64,000 nt of DNA. It comes from Planctomycetota bacterium (lineage in GTDB: Bacteria; Planctomycetota; Planctomycetia; Pirellulales; Pirellulaceae). The stretch is taken from assembly GCA_014381825.1 (NCBI GenBank), contig JACNKX010000107.1:96485-160484 (forward strand). Reading direction: 5' to 3'. Shown here piece by piece: positions 34,281 to 43,931 of the stretch. Both the position numbers and the translations under genes were made by a program. The stretch's first letter is position 1. Every line of letters begins with the position of its first letter. The notes under the pieces were generated by a model. It made no database searches. It saw only the letters and a list, made by a program, of their open reading frames with translations, and was not told where the DNA came from.

Positions 34281-35786
34281 ATGCTGCGCCGCCACCTGCA
34301 ATGCCTTTTCGCGGCGATCATCGTTCATGCCTCTGCGATCGTCAGTGCGGCGCCACCAGTCGAGCCGATTGACATCGATTACGAGCCTCAATTCGTGTTC
34401 GACAACTACGTCGTCGATAACCACTGGGCCATCAAATACAAACGTGAAGCGGTTCAACGCGTTTCACATGTGGCGACAAAGCATTCGGCGAATCCGATCA
34501 TGGACGCCGACCATCCTAGTTATTTGTGGGTCGTTCGTGATGCCGAAGATGGGCTGTTTCGCATGTGGTATCAGGCGAATACGCAAATTCGCGAGGCGAG
34601 CGAAAAGGGACGAAAGTTTCGCACCGATATCGCTTATGCGGAATCGCCGGACGGAGTTAACTGGACTCGACCCGATCTGAAGTTATTCGATCACGTCGAT
34701 CGTTCACCGAACAACGTAGTCGTGGCACAGAGTAACCGACCAAAGATTGAAGCGTGCTCGCCGTGTATCTTGGAAGTGCCCGAAGCCGACCGCCGAGGCT
34801 TTAAGTACTTAATGTTGTACCGCGCGAAAGGGGCCGGTTCAGGCGATCTGAGTGGCATTCGAATCATCGGCTCGAACGATGGCGTTCATTGGGACGCGAA
34901 CAGCGACACGCGAATCGCGCATCTTCACAGCGACTGCCCCAACACGATTTCCTACGATGCGCGAACGAAGCAGTACGTCATGTACTGCCGCGCGAAGCAC
35001 ATCTATCGGGCGTTCGGTGACCGGATGATCGACACCGGTGCCTCGCGGCGGATTGCTCGGCTAGCCAGTGATGCACTTTGGACCGATTGGTTAGAACACG
35101 CCGAGCCGCAAACGATTTTGACGCCAGACGAGATCGACAACGCGACGCGATTCAATTTCTTTTACGGCATGCCGACTCGCTACTACGCCGGTGTGTACTG
35201 GGGCTTTCTCGAACCGTTTCGCATGAATGATTTCATTCATACCGAATTGGTCACCAGCCGCGACGGAGTTTACTTCGACCGTATGCCCGGTCGACCGAAG
35301 ATGATCGAATATGGCGCCGACGGCACGTGGGATGACGAGATGATCTTCGCGAGCCCTTCGTGGGTCGAAGTCGGAGAGGAGTGGTGGATTTACTACACCG
35401 GTTGGGATGGGCCGCACGGGACGCCAGAGCGGAGCGGAGCCTTTGGGCTCGCCAAGATCCGCAAAGAAGGATTCATCTCAATGCGTGGTCCTCGTAGTGG
35501 TGGCGTTGTCTGTACGCGACAATTGCGTTGGCCCGGCGGCGATCTCATCGTGAATGCAGACGCAACGAACGGGCTCCTTCATGTTCGAGTTTCTGACGAG
35601 CATCGCAAACCGATCGCCGGCTTTGATCACGATGATTGCGAACCATTTTACAGCGACAAGACGGCTCATCGCGTCACGTGGAATGATCGCTCACTTTCGG
35701 ATCTATCCGGCGAAGTCATCCGATTGGAATTCTACTTACAGGATGCGGACCTCTACTCGTTCCGCGCCACTCGCCCATCGAATTGA
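34281..35786 (+). CDS. Secreted five-bladed-propeller glycosidase-like protein
   Basis: 501 residues with a signal peptide (LQCLFAAIIVHASAIVSAAP). Repeated motifs fit the five-bladed propeller of GH32/GH43/GH68-type proteins: HPSYLWVVRDAEDGLFRMWY, IAYAESPDGVNWTRPDLKL, YLMLYRAKGAGSGD, IIGSNDGVHWDANSD, LVTSRDGVYFDRMPGRPKM and ASPSWVEVGEEWWIYYTGWD. The SxDGxxW repeats mark blades. Planctomycetes hold many such proteins of untested activity, and acid residues cannot be assigned with confidence. It ends the short run that starts at 32793. Confidence 0.82.
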   Translation: MLRRHLQCLFAAIIVHASAIVSAAPPVEPIDIDYEPQFVFDNYVVDNHWAIKYKREAVQRVSHVATKHSANPIMDADHPSYLWVVRDAEDGLFRMWYQANTQIREASEKGRKFRTDIAYAESPDGVNWTRPDLKLFDHVDRSPNNVVVAQSNRPKIEACSPCILEVPEADRRGFKYLMLYRAKGAGSGDLSGIRIIGSNDGVHWDANSDTRIAHLHSDCPNTISYDARTKQYVMYCRAKHIYRAFGDRMIDTGASRRIARLASDALWTDWLEHAEPQTILTPDEIDNATRFNFFYGMPTRYYAGVYWGFLEPFRMNDFIHTELVTSRDGVYFDRMPGRPKMIEYGADGTWDDEMIFASPSWVEVGEEWWIYYTGWDGPHGTPERSGAFGLAKIRKEGFISMRGPRSGGVVCTRQLRWPGGDLIVNADATNGLLHVRVSDEHRKPIAGFDHDDCEPFYSDKTAHRVTWNDRSLSDLSGEVIRLEFYLQDADLYSFRATRPSN

Positions 35787-36028
35787 GCTTGATTAGGCCG
35801 CAGAGCCGTAAAAGCCGACCCAGTCGACAGTCTATTTCGGGAAGTTCGGGGTCGAGACAGCTTCTAACCCAACGGCATCGCCTTTTCTGACCTACGTTTC
35901 AGGTGCCACCTTGTACGCGCGATTCCGCCGCGTCGTTGGCAATACTTCCTGCCCGATGCATTCACTTATCTTCGTCAATCGCGAGACAGGGGGTCGAGAT
36001 GCCGCAAATTGATCAACGGAGGTGCCCT

Positions 36029-36622
36029 ATGCCGAAATCGAATTCTAGTTACCGCCGGTCGCTCTTCGCAAAACGCCGCCGAGGAGCCATCGCGGTTTTC
36101 GCTTCGTTAGTCCTGATCGTGATGCTCGCGTTTGTTGCGTTTGGCGTCGATGTGGGGGTGGTTTCTCTGAAACGCACAGAACATCAGGCCGCCGCCGATG
36201 CCGCCTCGCTCGCCGGTGCGGCAGCGTTATATGATGACAAAGGGCGCTTGCAAGTGGATTCCGCGACTCAAACAGCGTCAGACTTCTTTACCCGAAACGC
36301 CGACGAGGGTGACCCGACCGTCTTTATCGGCAAGTGGGAGAACGGTGCTTTCGTGCAAACCAACGACAAGCCAAACTCGGTACAAGTCGTCACGGCCGGC
36401 CAGCCACCACTTTTCTTCGGCCAATTCCTCAAGCAATCACAGACATTCGATGTCGCTGCGCAAGCGGTCGCGCTGACAAATGCAAAACCGGAAACGAAGA
36501 CAACGACACGCGTTACGCGACGCGAATACGTGCCAGGTCGATGCTCGTACGATAACGTAACACGAAATGTGACGGTGACGGTCGCTGGAACGGGCCCCAC
36601 GAAGCTAACTCTGGTGGATTAG
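36029..36622 (+). CDS. TadG/TadE-like pilus assembly protein
   Basis: 197 residues from the ATG at 36029, which has GGAGGTG 6 bp upstream. The basic N-terminus AKRRRGAIAVFASLVLIVMLAFVAFGVDVG is the TadE/TadG-type membrane anchor. It is followed by VSLKRTEHQAAADAASLAGAAAL, the typical DAASLAGA motif of Tad-related proteins with pilin-like processing. The rest is a periplasmic domain ending in a Thr/Val-rich tail. No other tad/flp genes are nearby, so this is a stray TadG-like protein. It converges on the beta-helix gene with 13 bp between stops. Confidence 0.85.
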   Translation: MPKSNSSYRRSLFAKRRRGAIAVFASLVLIVMLAFVAFGVDVGVVSLKRTEHQAAADAASLAGAAALYDDKGRLQVDSATQTASDFFTRNADEGDPTVFIGKWENGAFVQTNDKPNSVQVVTAGQPPLFFGQFLKQSQTFDVAAQAVALTNAKPETKTTTRVTRREYVPGRCSYDNVTRNVTVTVAGTGPTKLTLVD

Positions 36623-36635
36623 CGACTGGTCGTCG

Positions 36636-39053
36636 TTAGGGCCCCGGCACATTCGTAAAGCTGCCCACCGTTGGCAGTAAACTGAACGTGCCGGTGTTGT
36701 TGATGTTCAGCAACGGTAGGTCTTGAACCTGGAACGTGCCTCCCGCCGTGTTATCTAATTGTGTGCGTTCAACAAGATTGTTGCCGATCACGGCGAACAC
36801 CGCAGAACTGGCGAGTGAGGTCTGAGCAGAGATATCGAATCCGACCGTCGTTGTTCCGCCCACCGATGTCGTAATGAAGCCGTTCGGGCCGATCGAGTTA
36901 TTGGTGATGTTGATCAAATCGAGCGACGAACTGCCGGAGCGGATATCGATTCCGTGACCGGCTACGACGTTTGCGTTCGTGCTGTTCAGGACTTGGCCGT
37001 TATTTAGAATCGTGTTGCCCGTCAGCGAAGCACCGATCAATGCGGTACTTCCCGGCGCGGAAACGAGCGAAATGCCTGACCCGCCGATCGCGTTAAGACT
37101 CGTTCCCGCATTCGTCACGCTACCAAAGAACCCATTGTCACCGATCGTGTTATTCGAGATGGTCAAGCTCGTCGCGGCCGCCGAATTCGCCGTGATCGCG
37201 ATCGCGTTTCCACCCGTTGCGACGACTTGTCCCGACGTGTTCGTGATGCCGCCCACGTAGCAGCCGTTTCCACCGATTGAATTCGTGTCAATCAAGCCTG
37301 TGATCAGGGAACTGTCGTTGGCCGTGATCCGCAACGCGTCGCCTGAGTTGATCGTGACGAGCCCGCCCGTGTTATTCGACAGAGCCGCGCCGATCGGCGG
37401 CGCAGCGTTGTCGCTCCAGCTGTTATTCGACACCTGAAGATTCATAGTTGCCGTGCCTTGAGAAATCAGCTCCAAACCATGCCCGGCGTTGAACGTGCCG
37501 ACGGTCAGCGTCGTAATGGGAATCTGGCCATTGCCAGTAAATATATTCTGGTCAACCAAGACGTTGAGAGTTCCTGTCCCGTTTGTTGAAACAAATCCGC
37601 CGCTGGCAAGGCTTGGCAAGGTGGAGCCGTTGTTTGTTATCGTATTTTGAGACAACGTGCCGTTGCCAGACACATTCTCCAAGCGGAAGGCGTTGCCGGT
37701 GGACAGGTTGATCGTGTTTTGACCGATCGAGAAATCGGTAATGCCGATGGCCGCGATCCCGTTTCCGGTCGTGCTCTGAATGGACCAGCCGGTGACTTCG
37801 TTGTTGTTGGCCAATGTAATCGCATCGGTTGGCGCGCCGGTGATGATTGGTGTCACGGTACTTGTCGTCGCCGTTGGCAAGGCAATTGGTCCCGCGATTG
37901 AGTCGTTGATCGTGTGCGATAACCCTTCCCCCAACATCCGCTGATTATCTTGCAGCGTAATGCTCTGCCCCGTCAACGTGCTGCCGCCATGACCAAAGAT
38001 GATGTCGCGACCGCTCGCGGCAGCGCCGGCCAGTGTGTTGAATGGAGTCGAAACAGAACCATCTCCGGCGATAATCGCGTTCGACAAATGAGCGACTGTG
38101 ATTGGTGTTCCGCTCGTTGTATCGGTCGCAATATACGGGGCGTCGATGACTTCGTGATGACGGCTCACTCGGTAACTTCGACGCACTCGCTGGGCCAGCC
38201 GTTCACTGGTGTAGTAGCTCTGCGAACCGCGTGCGGGTGAACCGCCGGGTAACGTGAATGACATTCCAAACAAGACGCTCGTCTTGAAGATCGAGTCGCT
38301 GCGAAGGGTTAGCTGAAAACCAACTTCTGGGATCGTAAAGCCTTCGACGCGCGCCATTGCGCCAGTTGCGTCCGCTCCGTTTTCGCCGTCGAGGTAGTAA
38401 CAACCGACGTAGCCTCGCAAACGGTCGCTATAGAGTTTTCCACCAAATTCGACTTCCGCCTTGGAGAGGGGCGTCTGCCTGAACAGCGTTCGATCGATAA
38501 TGATGCTGGTTCCACTAAAAGTCGCGTCTCCGATAACCGCCTGTTGCTTGGGATCGTTCGTCAGTGGAACGTTGACGCTGGCACGTAGATCCCAATACGT
38601 TCCCAGTGATTCCAAGCCCACGCCGAGCTGTTGGACCGTGCGAGCCGCATCGTCGTCCAGGTCGTACCACAGGCTCGCGCCCCAAGTGCGATCCGAACTG
38701 GGATCGAACCAGCGTTGACCGATCCCGATATTTGTTCCCCAATAGTTCTCGTTCGTCGCGAAAACTTGAGCATCGACGAATCGAAGTGAGTTGAAGTTCG
38801 CTGTTCCAATGGGCACGAAAGCACCGACGGTCGTATACGGATCGCTGTAGCCCAACCCATCGCCGACGAAGTACTCGGCATGAAGATACGAATCGTATCC
38901 GGGCAATGGCGCAACTCCGGCTGCGCTGTACGGTGCGATCGGATTTGTTGCTGGATCGATCCATTGCTGCGCGTGCGCGAACTGGGCTGCCCCGAGCACG
39001 AATAGCCCGGCAACAATCCAGCGAATGGGCCAAAACGGTTGGCCTTGCAACAT
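36636..39053 (-). CDS. Outer membrane protein: inverse-autotransporter-like beta barrel plus right-handed beta helix
   Basis: 805 residues from the ATG at 39053 (AGAAGGAA about 6 bp upstream). A signal peptide (IRWIVAGLFVLGAAQFAHAQ) is followed by a beta-barrel-like half (about 25-300) with aromatic-rich strands (YLHAEYFVGDGLGYSDPYT; FDPSSDRTWGASLWYDLDDD; AEVEFGGKLYSDRLRGYVG). A repetitive Asn/Thr/Ser/Gly-rich half follows: ISIG/NNTI/GNTI repeats (QNTINLSTGNAF, LSQNTITNNGS, ISNNTIGDNGFF, ITNNSIGPNGF) typical of parallel beta helices. The barrel-first, passenger-last order matches inverse autotransporters (intimin/invasin type). A surface display or adhesion role is inferred. Confidence 0.78.
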   Translation of the reverse strand: MLQGQPFWPIRWIVAGLFVLGAAQFAHAQQWIDPATNPIAPYSAAGVAPLPGYDSYLHAEYFVGDGLGYSDPYTTVGAFVPIGTANFNSLRFVDAQVFATNENYWGTNIGIGQRWFDPSSDRTWGASLWYDLDDDAARTVQQLGVGLESLGTYWDLRASVNVPLTNDPKQQAVIGDATFSGTSIIIDRTLFRQTPLSKAEVEFGGKLYSDRLRGYVGCYYLDGENGADATGAMARVEGFTIPEVGFQLTLRSDSIFKTSVLFGMSFTLPGGSPARGSQSYYTSERLAQRVRRSYRVSRHHEVIDAPYIATDTTSGTPITVAHLSNAIIAGDGSVSTPFNTLAGAAASGRDIIFGHGGSTLTGQSITLQDNQRMLGEGLSHTINDSIAGPIALPTATTSTVTPIITGAPTDAITLANNNEVTGWSIQSTTGNGIAAIGITDFSIGQNTINLSTGNAFRLENVSGNGTLSQNTITNNGSTLPSLASGGFVSTNGTGTLNVLVDQNIFTGNGQIPITTLTVGTFNAGHGLELISQGTATMNLQVSNNSWSDNAAPPIGAALSNNTGGLVTINSGDALRITANDSSLITGLIDTNSIGGNGCYVGGITNTSGQVVATGGNAIAITANSAAATSLTISNNTIGDNGFFGSVTNAGTSLNAIGGSGISLVSAPGSTALIGASLTGNTILNNGQVLNSTNANVVAGHGIDIRSGSSSLDLINITNNSIGPNGFITTSVGGTTTVGFDISAQTSLASSAVFAVIGNNLVERTQLDNTAGGTFQVQDLPLLNINNTGTFSLLPTVGSFTNVPGP

Positions 39054-39489
39054 GGGTGTTCCTTCTGACGATGAGAGACGAGTCCCGATTGTCGTTATCA
39101 TCGTCGTAGTCGGACTGGCATCGTGATTGCCACCGAAGCAAGGCGAATAACCGGAAGAATAGGTACACCGCAAAGGCTGTTTGACGTCGAAGCAACGCCA
39201 GATGGTCGCTGCGATTGATACGACCGACAAGGTCGACCACAACGGCCATTAGTTCTTCCGGTCGGTTTCGTCGCAATGCCCGCGTCCAGCAGCGATCGCA
39301 TCTGTCCTCACAATGTAAATACACCGCAGGATGCTGCCTGACGCACCAGGCAGAGCAGCAAGCAATCTCGTTGACATCGCCGCAGCTTCTCTCCGATGAT
39401 GGGCAAAAAGCTATGCTTCATATAAGTCGCTATTGTGGCACAAGTTCGCCAGCTACTTTGCACCAGACGCACTTAAGGGGCCGCCGCCG
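39054..39489. other. Stretch without a supported gene, upstream of the beta-helix gene
   Basis: Open frames here are antisense or upstream extensions of neighbouring genes. TTGACA at 39371-39376 looks like a -35 box, but the hexamer 18 bp on is only a weak -10 (GATGAT). No repeats or RNA-like structures were noticed. Confidence 0.5.
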
Positions 39490-39678
39490 ATGCTTGATCA
39501 AACATTGAACACGGACGTTGCTTTGACTTACGCCACACCTTTGGTTGCGCCAACGAGTACGCACCAACAAACGAGTGTTGAGATTGTTCGAGCAGAGAGC
39601 GAACTTACGGCAATCGACGACCTCATGGCGGAACTAACCGAGGAATTCGTCGCCGACGCGAAACGGCGAAGCTCTTAA
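39490..39678 (+). CDS. Small hypothetical protein
   Basis: 62 residues from the ATG at 39490 with AAGGGG about 10 bp upstream. The N-terminus is Thr/Ala/Gln-rich and low complexity, and the end is a charged helix (SELTAIDDLMAELTEEFVAD). An extension to 39433 is possible but less likely. No domain is recognised, and a chance frame cannot be excluded. Confidence 0.35.
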   Translation: MLDQTLNTDVALTYATPLVAPTSTHQQTSVEIVRAESELTAIDDLMAELTEEFVADAKRRSS

Positions 39679-39882
39679 AGCTCGGCGAGCCAGGCTTATC
39701 CCGCCATCCATCGAGTCGGCGACAACCGCGCTCCATGAAGCTGACGGTGTTGCTGCTCTCGGCCGGCCATGGACTTCTCGGCTTGAGTTTGCTTCGTGTG
39801 CGATTGCCACGCTAGAATGTTGGGTCTGTCGCGGTGCGACTCGCGACAGTCACCTTCAACCAGTGTGGATACGATCCAGGCA

Positions 39883-42402
39883 ATGACATCGCGTCGCCCA
39901 CAGTCCTTGGTGTTATCGGTTGCGCTCGTCATTGCGGCAGTGTCTTCTTCTCATGCAGAGGATCGAGCGACGGCTGAAGGCGTCGCGTATTTCGAAAAGC
40001 ATGTCCGCCCATTGTTGGCGAAGCGATGCTATTCCTGCCACTCGTCACGCGCAAAGAAACGCGAAGGCGGTCTCTTGCTGGACAGTCGCGAAGGATGGTC
40101 GGTCGGAGGCGACAACGGCACCGCGATCGTTCCCAGTAATGCGAATGCGAGTTTGCTGATCCGGGCCGTGCGATACACCGACTCGGATTTGAAAATGCCG
40201 CCGGACAAACCATTGTCGGAGGATGAGATCACTCGGTTGGAACGGTGGGTCCAAATGGGCGCGCCCGATCCGCGTGATGATGCAACGACTGAGAACTTGC
40301 CGCGTGATGATCCTTCCGATCCGATCGCAGGTCGTGAGCACTGGGCGTTTCGTCCGCTGAAAGAGCAGCAGTCACCACTCGTTGCGGCGCACGATTGGCC
40401 AAAGTCGGCGATCGATTCCTACATCCTGGAACAACTTGAAGCATCTCAGCTGCGACCAGCGCCTGATGCTGAACGTCGGACACTCGTTCGTCGAGTTTAC
40501 ATTCAACTGATCGGCTTGCCGCCAACACCCGAACAAGTCGCGGAGTTCCTCGCCGATGACCGTCCAGATGCGTTCGAGCGTTTAGTCGATGACTTGTTGA
40601 ACTCGCCACAGTTCGGCGAGCGTTGGGGGCGACATTGGCTCGACTTGGCTCGCTACGCTGATTCCAACGGACTGGACGAGAATTTTCTATTTCGCGAAGC
40701 GTGGCGTTATCGCAACTGGGTCATTGATGCGATCAACGCCGATGTGCATTTCGATCGCTTCGTGCTCGAGCAGATCGCCGGTGATCTGCTGCCGCATGAT
40801 TCGATCGAACAGCGAGATCGGCAGCGGATTGCTGCCGGTTTTCTAGTGGTTGGTCCGAAGGTATTGCTCGGCAACGATGCCAAAGAACGACGTATGGATG
40901 TCGCCGACGAACAGATTGATACGATCGGCAAGACGATTCTCGGTCAAACCCTAGGATGCGCCCGCTGCCACGATCACAAGTTTGATCCCGTTCCGACAGC
41001 CGACTACTACGCGTTGGCCGGAATCATGACTTCGACCGAAGTCATGGAGCAGCGTTACATGCTCGGACAGCAGCGGCTCATGGAGCGACTTGTCGGTCTT
41101 GGTTCCGATGGTGAACAGATTGACGGAGCCTACGAGACGTACTGGCGCGAGCGACCGAAGTTGCAAGAAGCTCTGAAGAATGCGAAATCCGCGCTAGAGT
41201 TACTGAAGAAGGGTGACGCCAAAGCTCTGGAAACATTCGCCAAGCAACACGCGGATGAAGTTGCCGAGGGCGCGGCTGATACAAGTCACACGATGGAGGA
41301 TCGCATCAAAGCACAAGAGGCGCTAGTGGCCGCGCGGGAAGCTGCCGCCAAACCGCTTAGTATTCCACCTCGGGCCATGACCCCGTGCGACGGCGACGCA
41401 CCAGCCGATGAAGCCATTCGTCTCGCCGGACAGTTCGATCAATTGGGTGACAAAGTTCCGCGCGGGTTTCTTCAGGTGGTAAGCGATGCAGCGACGGAGA
41501 TCCCGGCGGGTCAGAGCGGACGAGTCGAGCTTGGTCGCTGGCTGACTGATACCAAGAGCGGTGCCGGACATGTCGCGGCGCGTGTCCTTGCCAACCGCAT
41601 CTGGCATCATCTGATGGGTCGTGGCATCGTCAGAACGGTCGATAACTTTGGACGTACGGGTGAAGCTCCCAGCCATCCTGAACTGATTGATTACCTGGCC
41701 GCTAGGTTAATCAATTCCAATTGGTCGATGAAGGACTTGGTGCGAGATATCGTGCTGAGCCGCACGTTTGGTATGAGCAGCCGTCACGATGACGTCGGCC
41801 ATTCGATCGATCCAGAGAATCGCTTGCTGTGGCGAGCCCACCGACGGCGCCTCGAGCCGGAGGCGTTACGCGATTCGATGCTACTGGCCGCAGGCGAGCT
41901 GGACCTCACTCCGATGGATTCATCGGTTTGGTATTTGGGAGACCAGGCAACCGCCGTCGGCGACAACAAGAATCGGCGGCGTACCGACTTTCCCTGTCGG
42001 AGCGTTTACCTTCCCGTCATCCGAAACGACTTACCGGAGCTGTTCGACGTCTTCGATTTTGCCGACCCACACACGACAAACGGCATGCGATCGCAAACAA
42101 TGGTCGCCACGCAGGGCCTGTTTATTCTGAACGATGATTCGGTCATGGCCGCCGCCGAGGCTACCGCACGAGGCGTTTTAGCGCGCGAAGCTCCGCACGA
42201 TCAAGAAGCACTAGTTGATGAAATGTTTGAGCGCGTACTAAACGCGCAACCGAGTACCGACGAGCGAATTGAACTTCTGTCGTTTATCATTGAGACGGAG
42301 AAGCGCTTGACTTCGGAAGGCGAGAAAGATGCGAAAGTTCAAGCGTGGTCGATGGCTTGCCACGCGCTGTTCGCTTCGAGCCGCTTTCAGATACTGGAGT
42401 AG
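39883..42402 (+). CDS. PSD1 and cytochrome c-like domain protein (DUF1549/DUF1553)
   Basis: 839 residues from the ATG at 39883. A signal peptide (SLVLSVALVIAAVSSSHAED) is followed by a c-type heme-like motif, KRCYSCHSSRAKKREGGLLL (CxxCH, near residues 50-55), and a planctomycete cytochrome domain ending PPDKPLSEDEITRLERWV. A DUF1549 part has SAIDSYILEQLE, IGLPPTPEQVAEFLADD and WGRHWLDLARYADSNG. A second CxxCH, LGCARCHDHKFDPVPTADYY, is the family hallmark. The DUF1553 part has VLANRIWHHLMGRGIVRTVD and the C-terminal FDVFDFADPHTTNGMRSQTM. The next gene starts 3 bp after its stop, so it is translationally coupled to DUF1501. The pair is one of the most repeated modules in planctomycete genomes; its substrate is unknown, with suggestions of polysaccharide handling. 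Confidence 0.93.
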   Translation: MTSRRPQSLVLSVALVIAAVSSSHAEDRATAEGVAYFEKHVRPLLAKRCYSCHSSRAKKREGGLLLDSREGWSVGGDNGTAIVPSNANASLLIRAVRYTDSDLKMPPDKPLSEDEITRLERWVQMGAPDPRDDATTENLPRDDPSDPIAGREHWAFRPLKEQQSPLVAAHDWPKSAIDSYILEQLEASQLRPAPDAERRTLVRRVYIQLIGLPPTPEQVAEFLADDRPDAFERLVDDLLNSPQFGERWGRHWLDLARYADSNGLDENFLFREAWRYRNWVIDAINADVHFDRFVLEQIAGDLLPHDSIEQRDRQRIAAGFLVVGPKVLLGNDAKERRMDVADEQIDTIGKTILGQTLGCARCHDHKFDPVPTADYYALAGIMTSTEVMEQRYMLGQQRLMERLVGLGSDGEQIDGAYETYWRERPKLQEALKNAKSALELLKKGDAKALETFAKQHADEVAEGAADTSHTMEDRIKAQEALVAAREAAAKPLSIPPRAMTPCDGDAPADEAIRLAGQFDQLGDKVPRGFLQVVSDAATEIPAGQSGRVELGRWLTDTKSGAGHVAARVLANRIWHHLMGRGIVRTVDNFGRTGEAPSHPELIDYLAARLINSNWSMKDLVRDIVLSRTFGMSSRHDDVGHSIDPENRLLWRAHRRRLEPEALRDSMLLAAGELDLTPMDSSVWYLGDQATAVGDNKNRRRTDFPCRSVYLPVIRNDLPELFDVFDFADPHTTNGMRSQTMVATQGLFILNDDSVMAAAEATARGVLAREAPHDQEALVDEMFERVLNAQPSTDERIELLSFIIETEKRLTSEGEKDAKVQAWSMACHALFASSRFQILE

Positions 42403-42405
42403 TTG

Positions 42406-43806
42406 ATGAGGTGCAACCAGTTCGTTCAGACGACGAGTCGCCGCGATATGCTACGGACGAGTGCTTGTGGCATTGGACAAGTAGCGCTAGCGGCATTGGC
42501 CGGACAACGAGCCTCTGCCGGTCGTCCGCAACCAACGCCTTATCACTTTGCGCCACGTGCAAAGCGAGTCATCTTCCTGTTCATGTGGGGCGGGCCGAGT
42601 CACGTCGATATGTTCGACCCTAAACCACGGCTCAACGCCGAATCGGGCAAGCAGCTGTCAGGAAAGGCGGTCGGTAGCGATCAAGATCAACTTGGCGAAC
42701 TCTTAGGGTCGCCATTCCGCTTTGCACAACATGGTGACAGCGGGATATGGATGAGCGAATTGCTCCCGCATCTTTCCCGCCAAGCCGACCGAATGTGCGT
42801 CGTTCGGTCGATGCACACCGAAGGGCAAGCTCATGGCGAAGCGTTGCTGCGGCTGCACACGGGGGAGGCGAACCTCGTACGACCTAGCGTAGGAGCGTGG
42901 GTCAGCTACGGATTGGGATGCGAGAACGAGAACTTGCCAGCGTTCATTACGATTTCGCCGCCCCGCGGGCACGGTGGTGTTCAAAATTATGGGAACGCAT
43001 TTCTGCCCGCGGCTCATCAGGGAACGGCAATCGGATCTGCGGAGACTCCGATCGCAGAGGCTACGGTGTCGAACCTCGTCAACGAACGGTGGAAACCCAG
43101 CTTGCAGCGAGATCAACTCGAACTGATCCAATCTTTCAATCGGCGACACTTGCGAGAAGCCGAAGTCGATCAGCGAATCGAAGGGCTGATCGCAAACTAC
43201 GAATTGGCGTTTCGCATGCAGTCAACGATGCCTCAGATTATGAGTCTGAACGACGAGCCGAAAGAAACGCTCGATCTGTATGGCGTTGGTAGCGAACCAA
43301 CCGATAATTTTGGACGCCAGTGTTTGCTGGCGCGGAAGTTTGCCGAACAAGGTGTGCGTTACATTCAGGTTTCGACGAATTACACTTGGGATTTCCATCA
43401 GAAGGTGCAAGAGGGAAGCGTGACCGAGTCGGCAAAAGTCGACCGGCCAATCGCCGGCTTGCTCGAGGATCTTGCGCGGCGCGGGTTGCTCGAAGATACG
43501 CTGGTTCTTTGGGGCGCAGAGTTCGGTCGAACTCCGATGGTTGAAAATGGCAACGGTCGCAATCATCATCCGAAGGGCTTTACGATGTGGATGGCCGGTG
43601 GTGGTGTCCGAGGCGGGTTGACCTACGGCTCGACTGACGATTACGGATACGCTCCGGTCGAAAACCCGGTCCACATGCATGACCTCCACGCAACGTTGCT
43701 CCATGCCCTCGGACTGGATCACGAACGCCTAACCTACCGTCATGCCGGTCGCGATTTTCGATTGACGGATGTCTATGGTGATGTCGTACATGAGATCCTT
43801 GCATAG
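42406..43806 (+). CDS. DUF1501 domain-containing protein (Tat-exported)
   Basis: 466 residues from the ATG at 42406, 3 bp after the PSD1 gene's stop. The Tat signal is SRRDMLRTSACGIGQVALAA. Body motifs are RVIFLFMWGGPSHVDMFDPK, MCVVRSMHTEGQAHGEALLR, VRYIQVSTNYTWDFHQKV, LVLWGAEFGRTPMVENGNGR and NHHPKGFTMWMAGGGVRGG. The motif order and His/Asp positions match the alkaline-phosphatase-like superfamily. This is the classic partner of the upstream PSD1 protein and the two are surely in one operon. Confidence 0.94.
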   Translation: MRCNQFVQTTSRRDMLRTSACGIGQVALAALAGQRASAGRPQPTPYHFAPRAKRVIFLFMWGGPSHVDMFDPKPRLNAESGKQLSGKAVGSDQDQLGELLGSPFRFAQHGDSGIWMSELLPHLSRQADRMCVVRSMHTEGQAHGEALLRLHTGEANLVRPSVGAWVSYGLGCENENLPAFITISPPRGHGGVQNYGNAFLPAAHQGTAIGSAETPIAEATVSNLVNERWKPSLQRDQLELIQSFNRRHLREAEVDQRIEGLIANYELAFRMQSTMPQIMSLNDEPKETLDLYGVGSEPTDNFGRQCLLARKFAEQGVRYIQVSTNYTWDFHQKVQEGSVTESAKVDRPIAGLLEDLARRGLLEDTLVLWGAEFGRTPMVENGNGRNHHPKGFTMWMAGGGVRGGLTYGSTDDYGYAPVENPVHMHDLHATLLHALGLDHERLTYRHAGRDFRLTDVYGDVVHEILA

Positions 43807-43931
43807 TCTTTTGAGAGCCGCGTCCTATAGGGACGAGAGGTATCGGCCCCGTGTGTGGTGAAGCAAGACGGTTTAAGCGCCGAAGATGGCGACACAAGTC
43901 GGGTGTCGTCGATTGAAGGAAGCATGACGAA

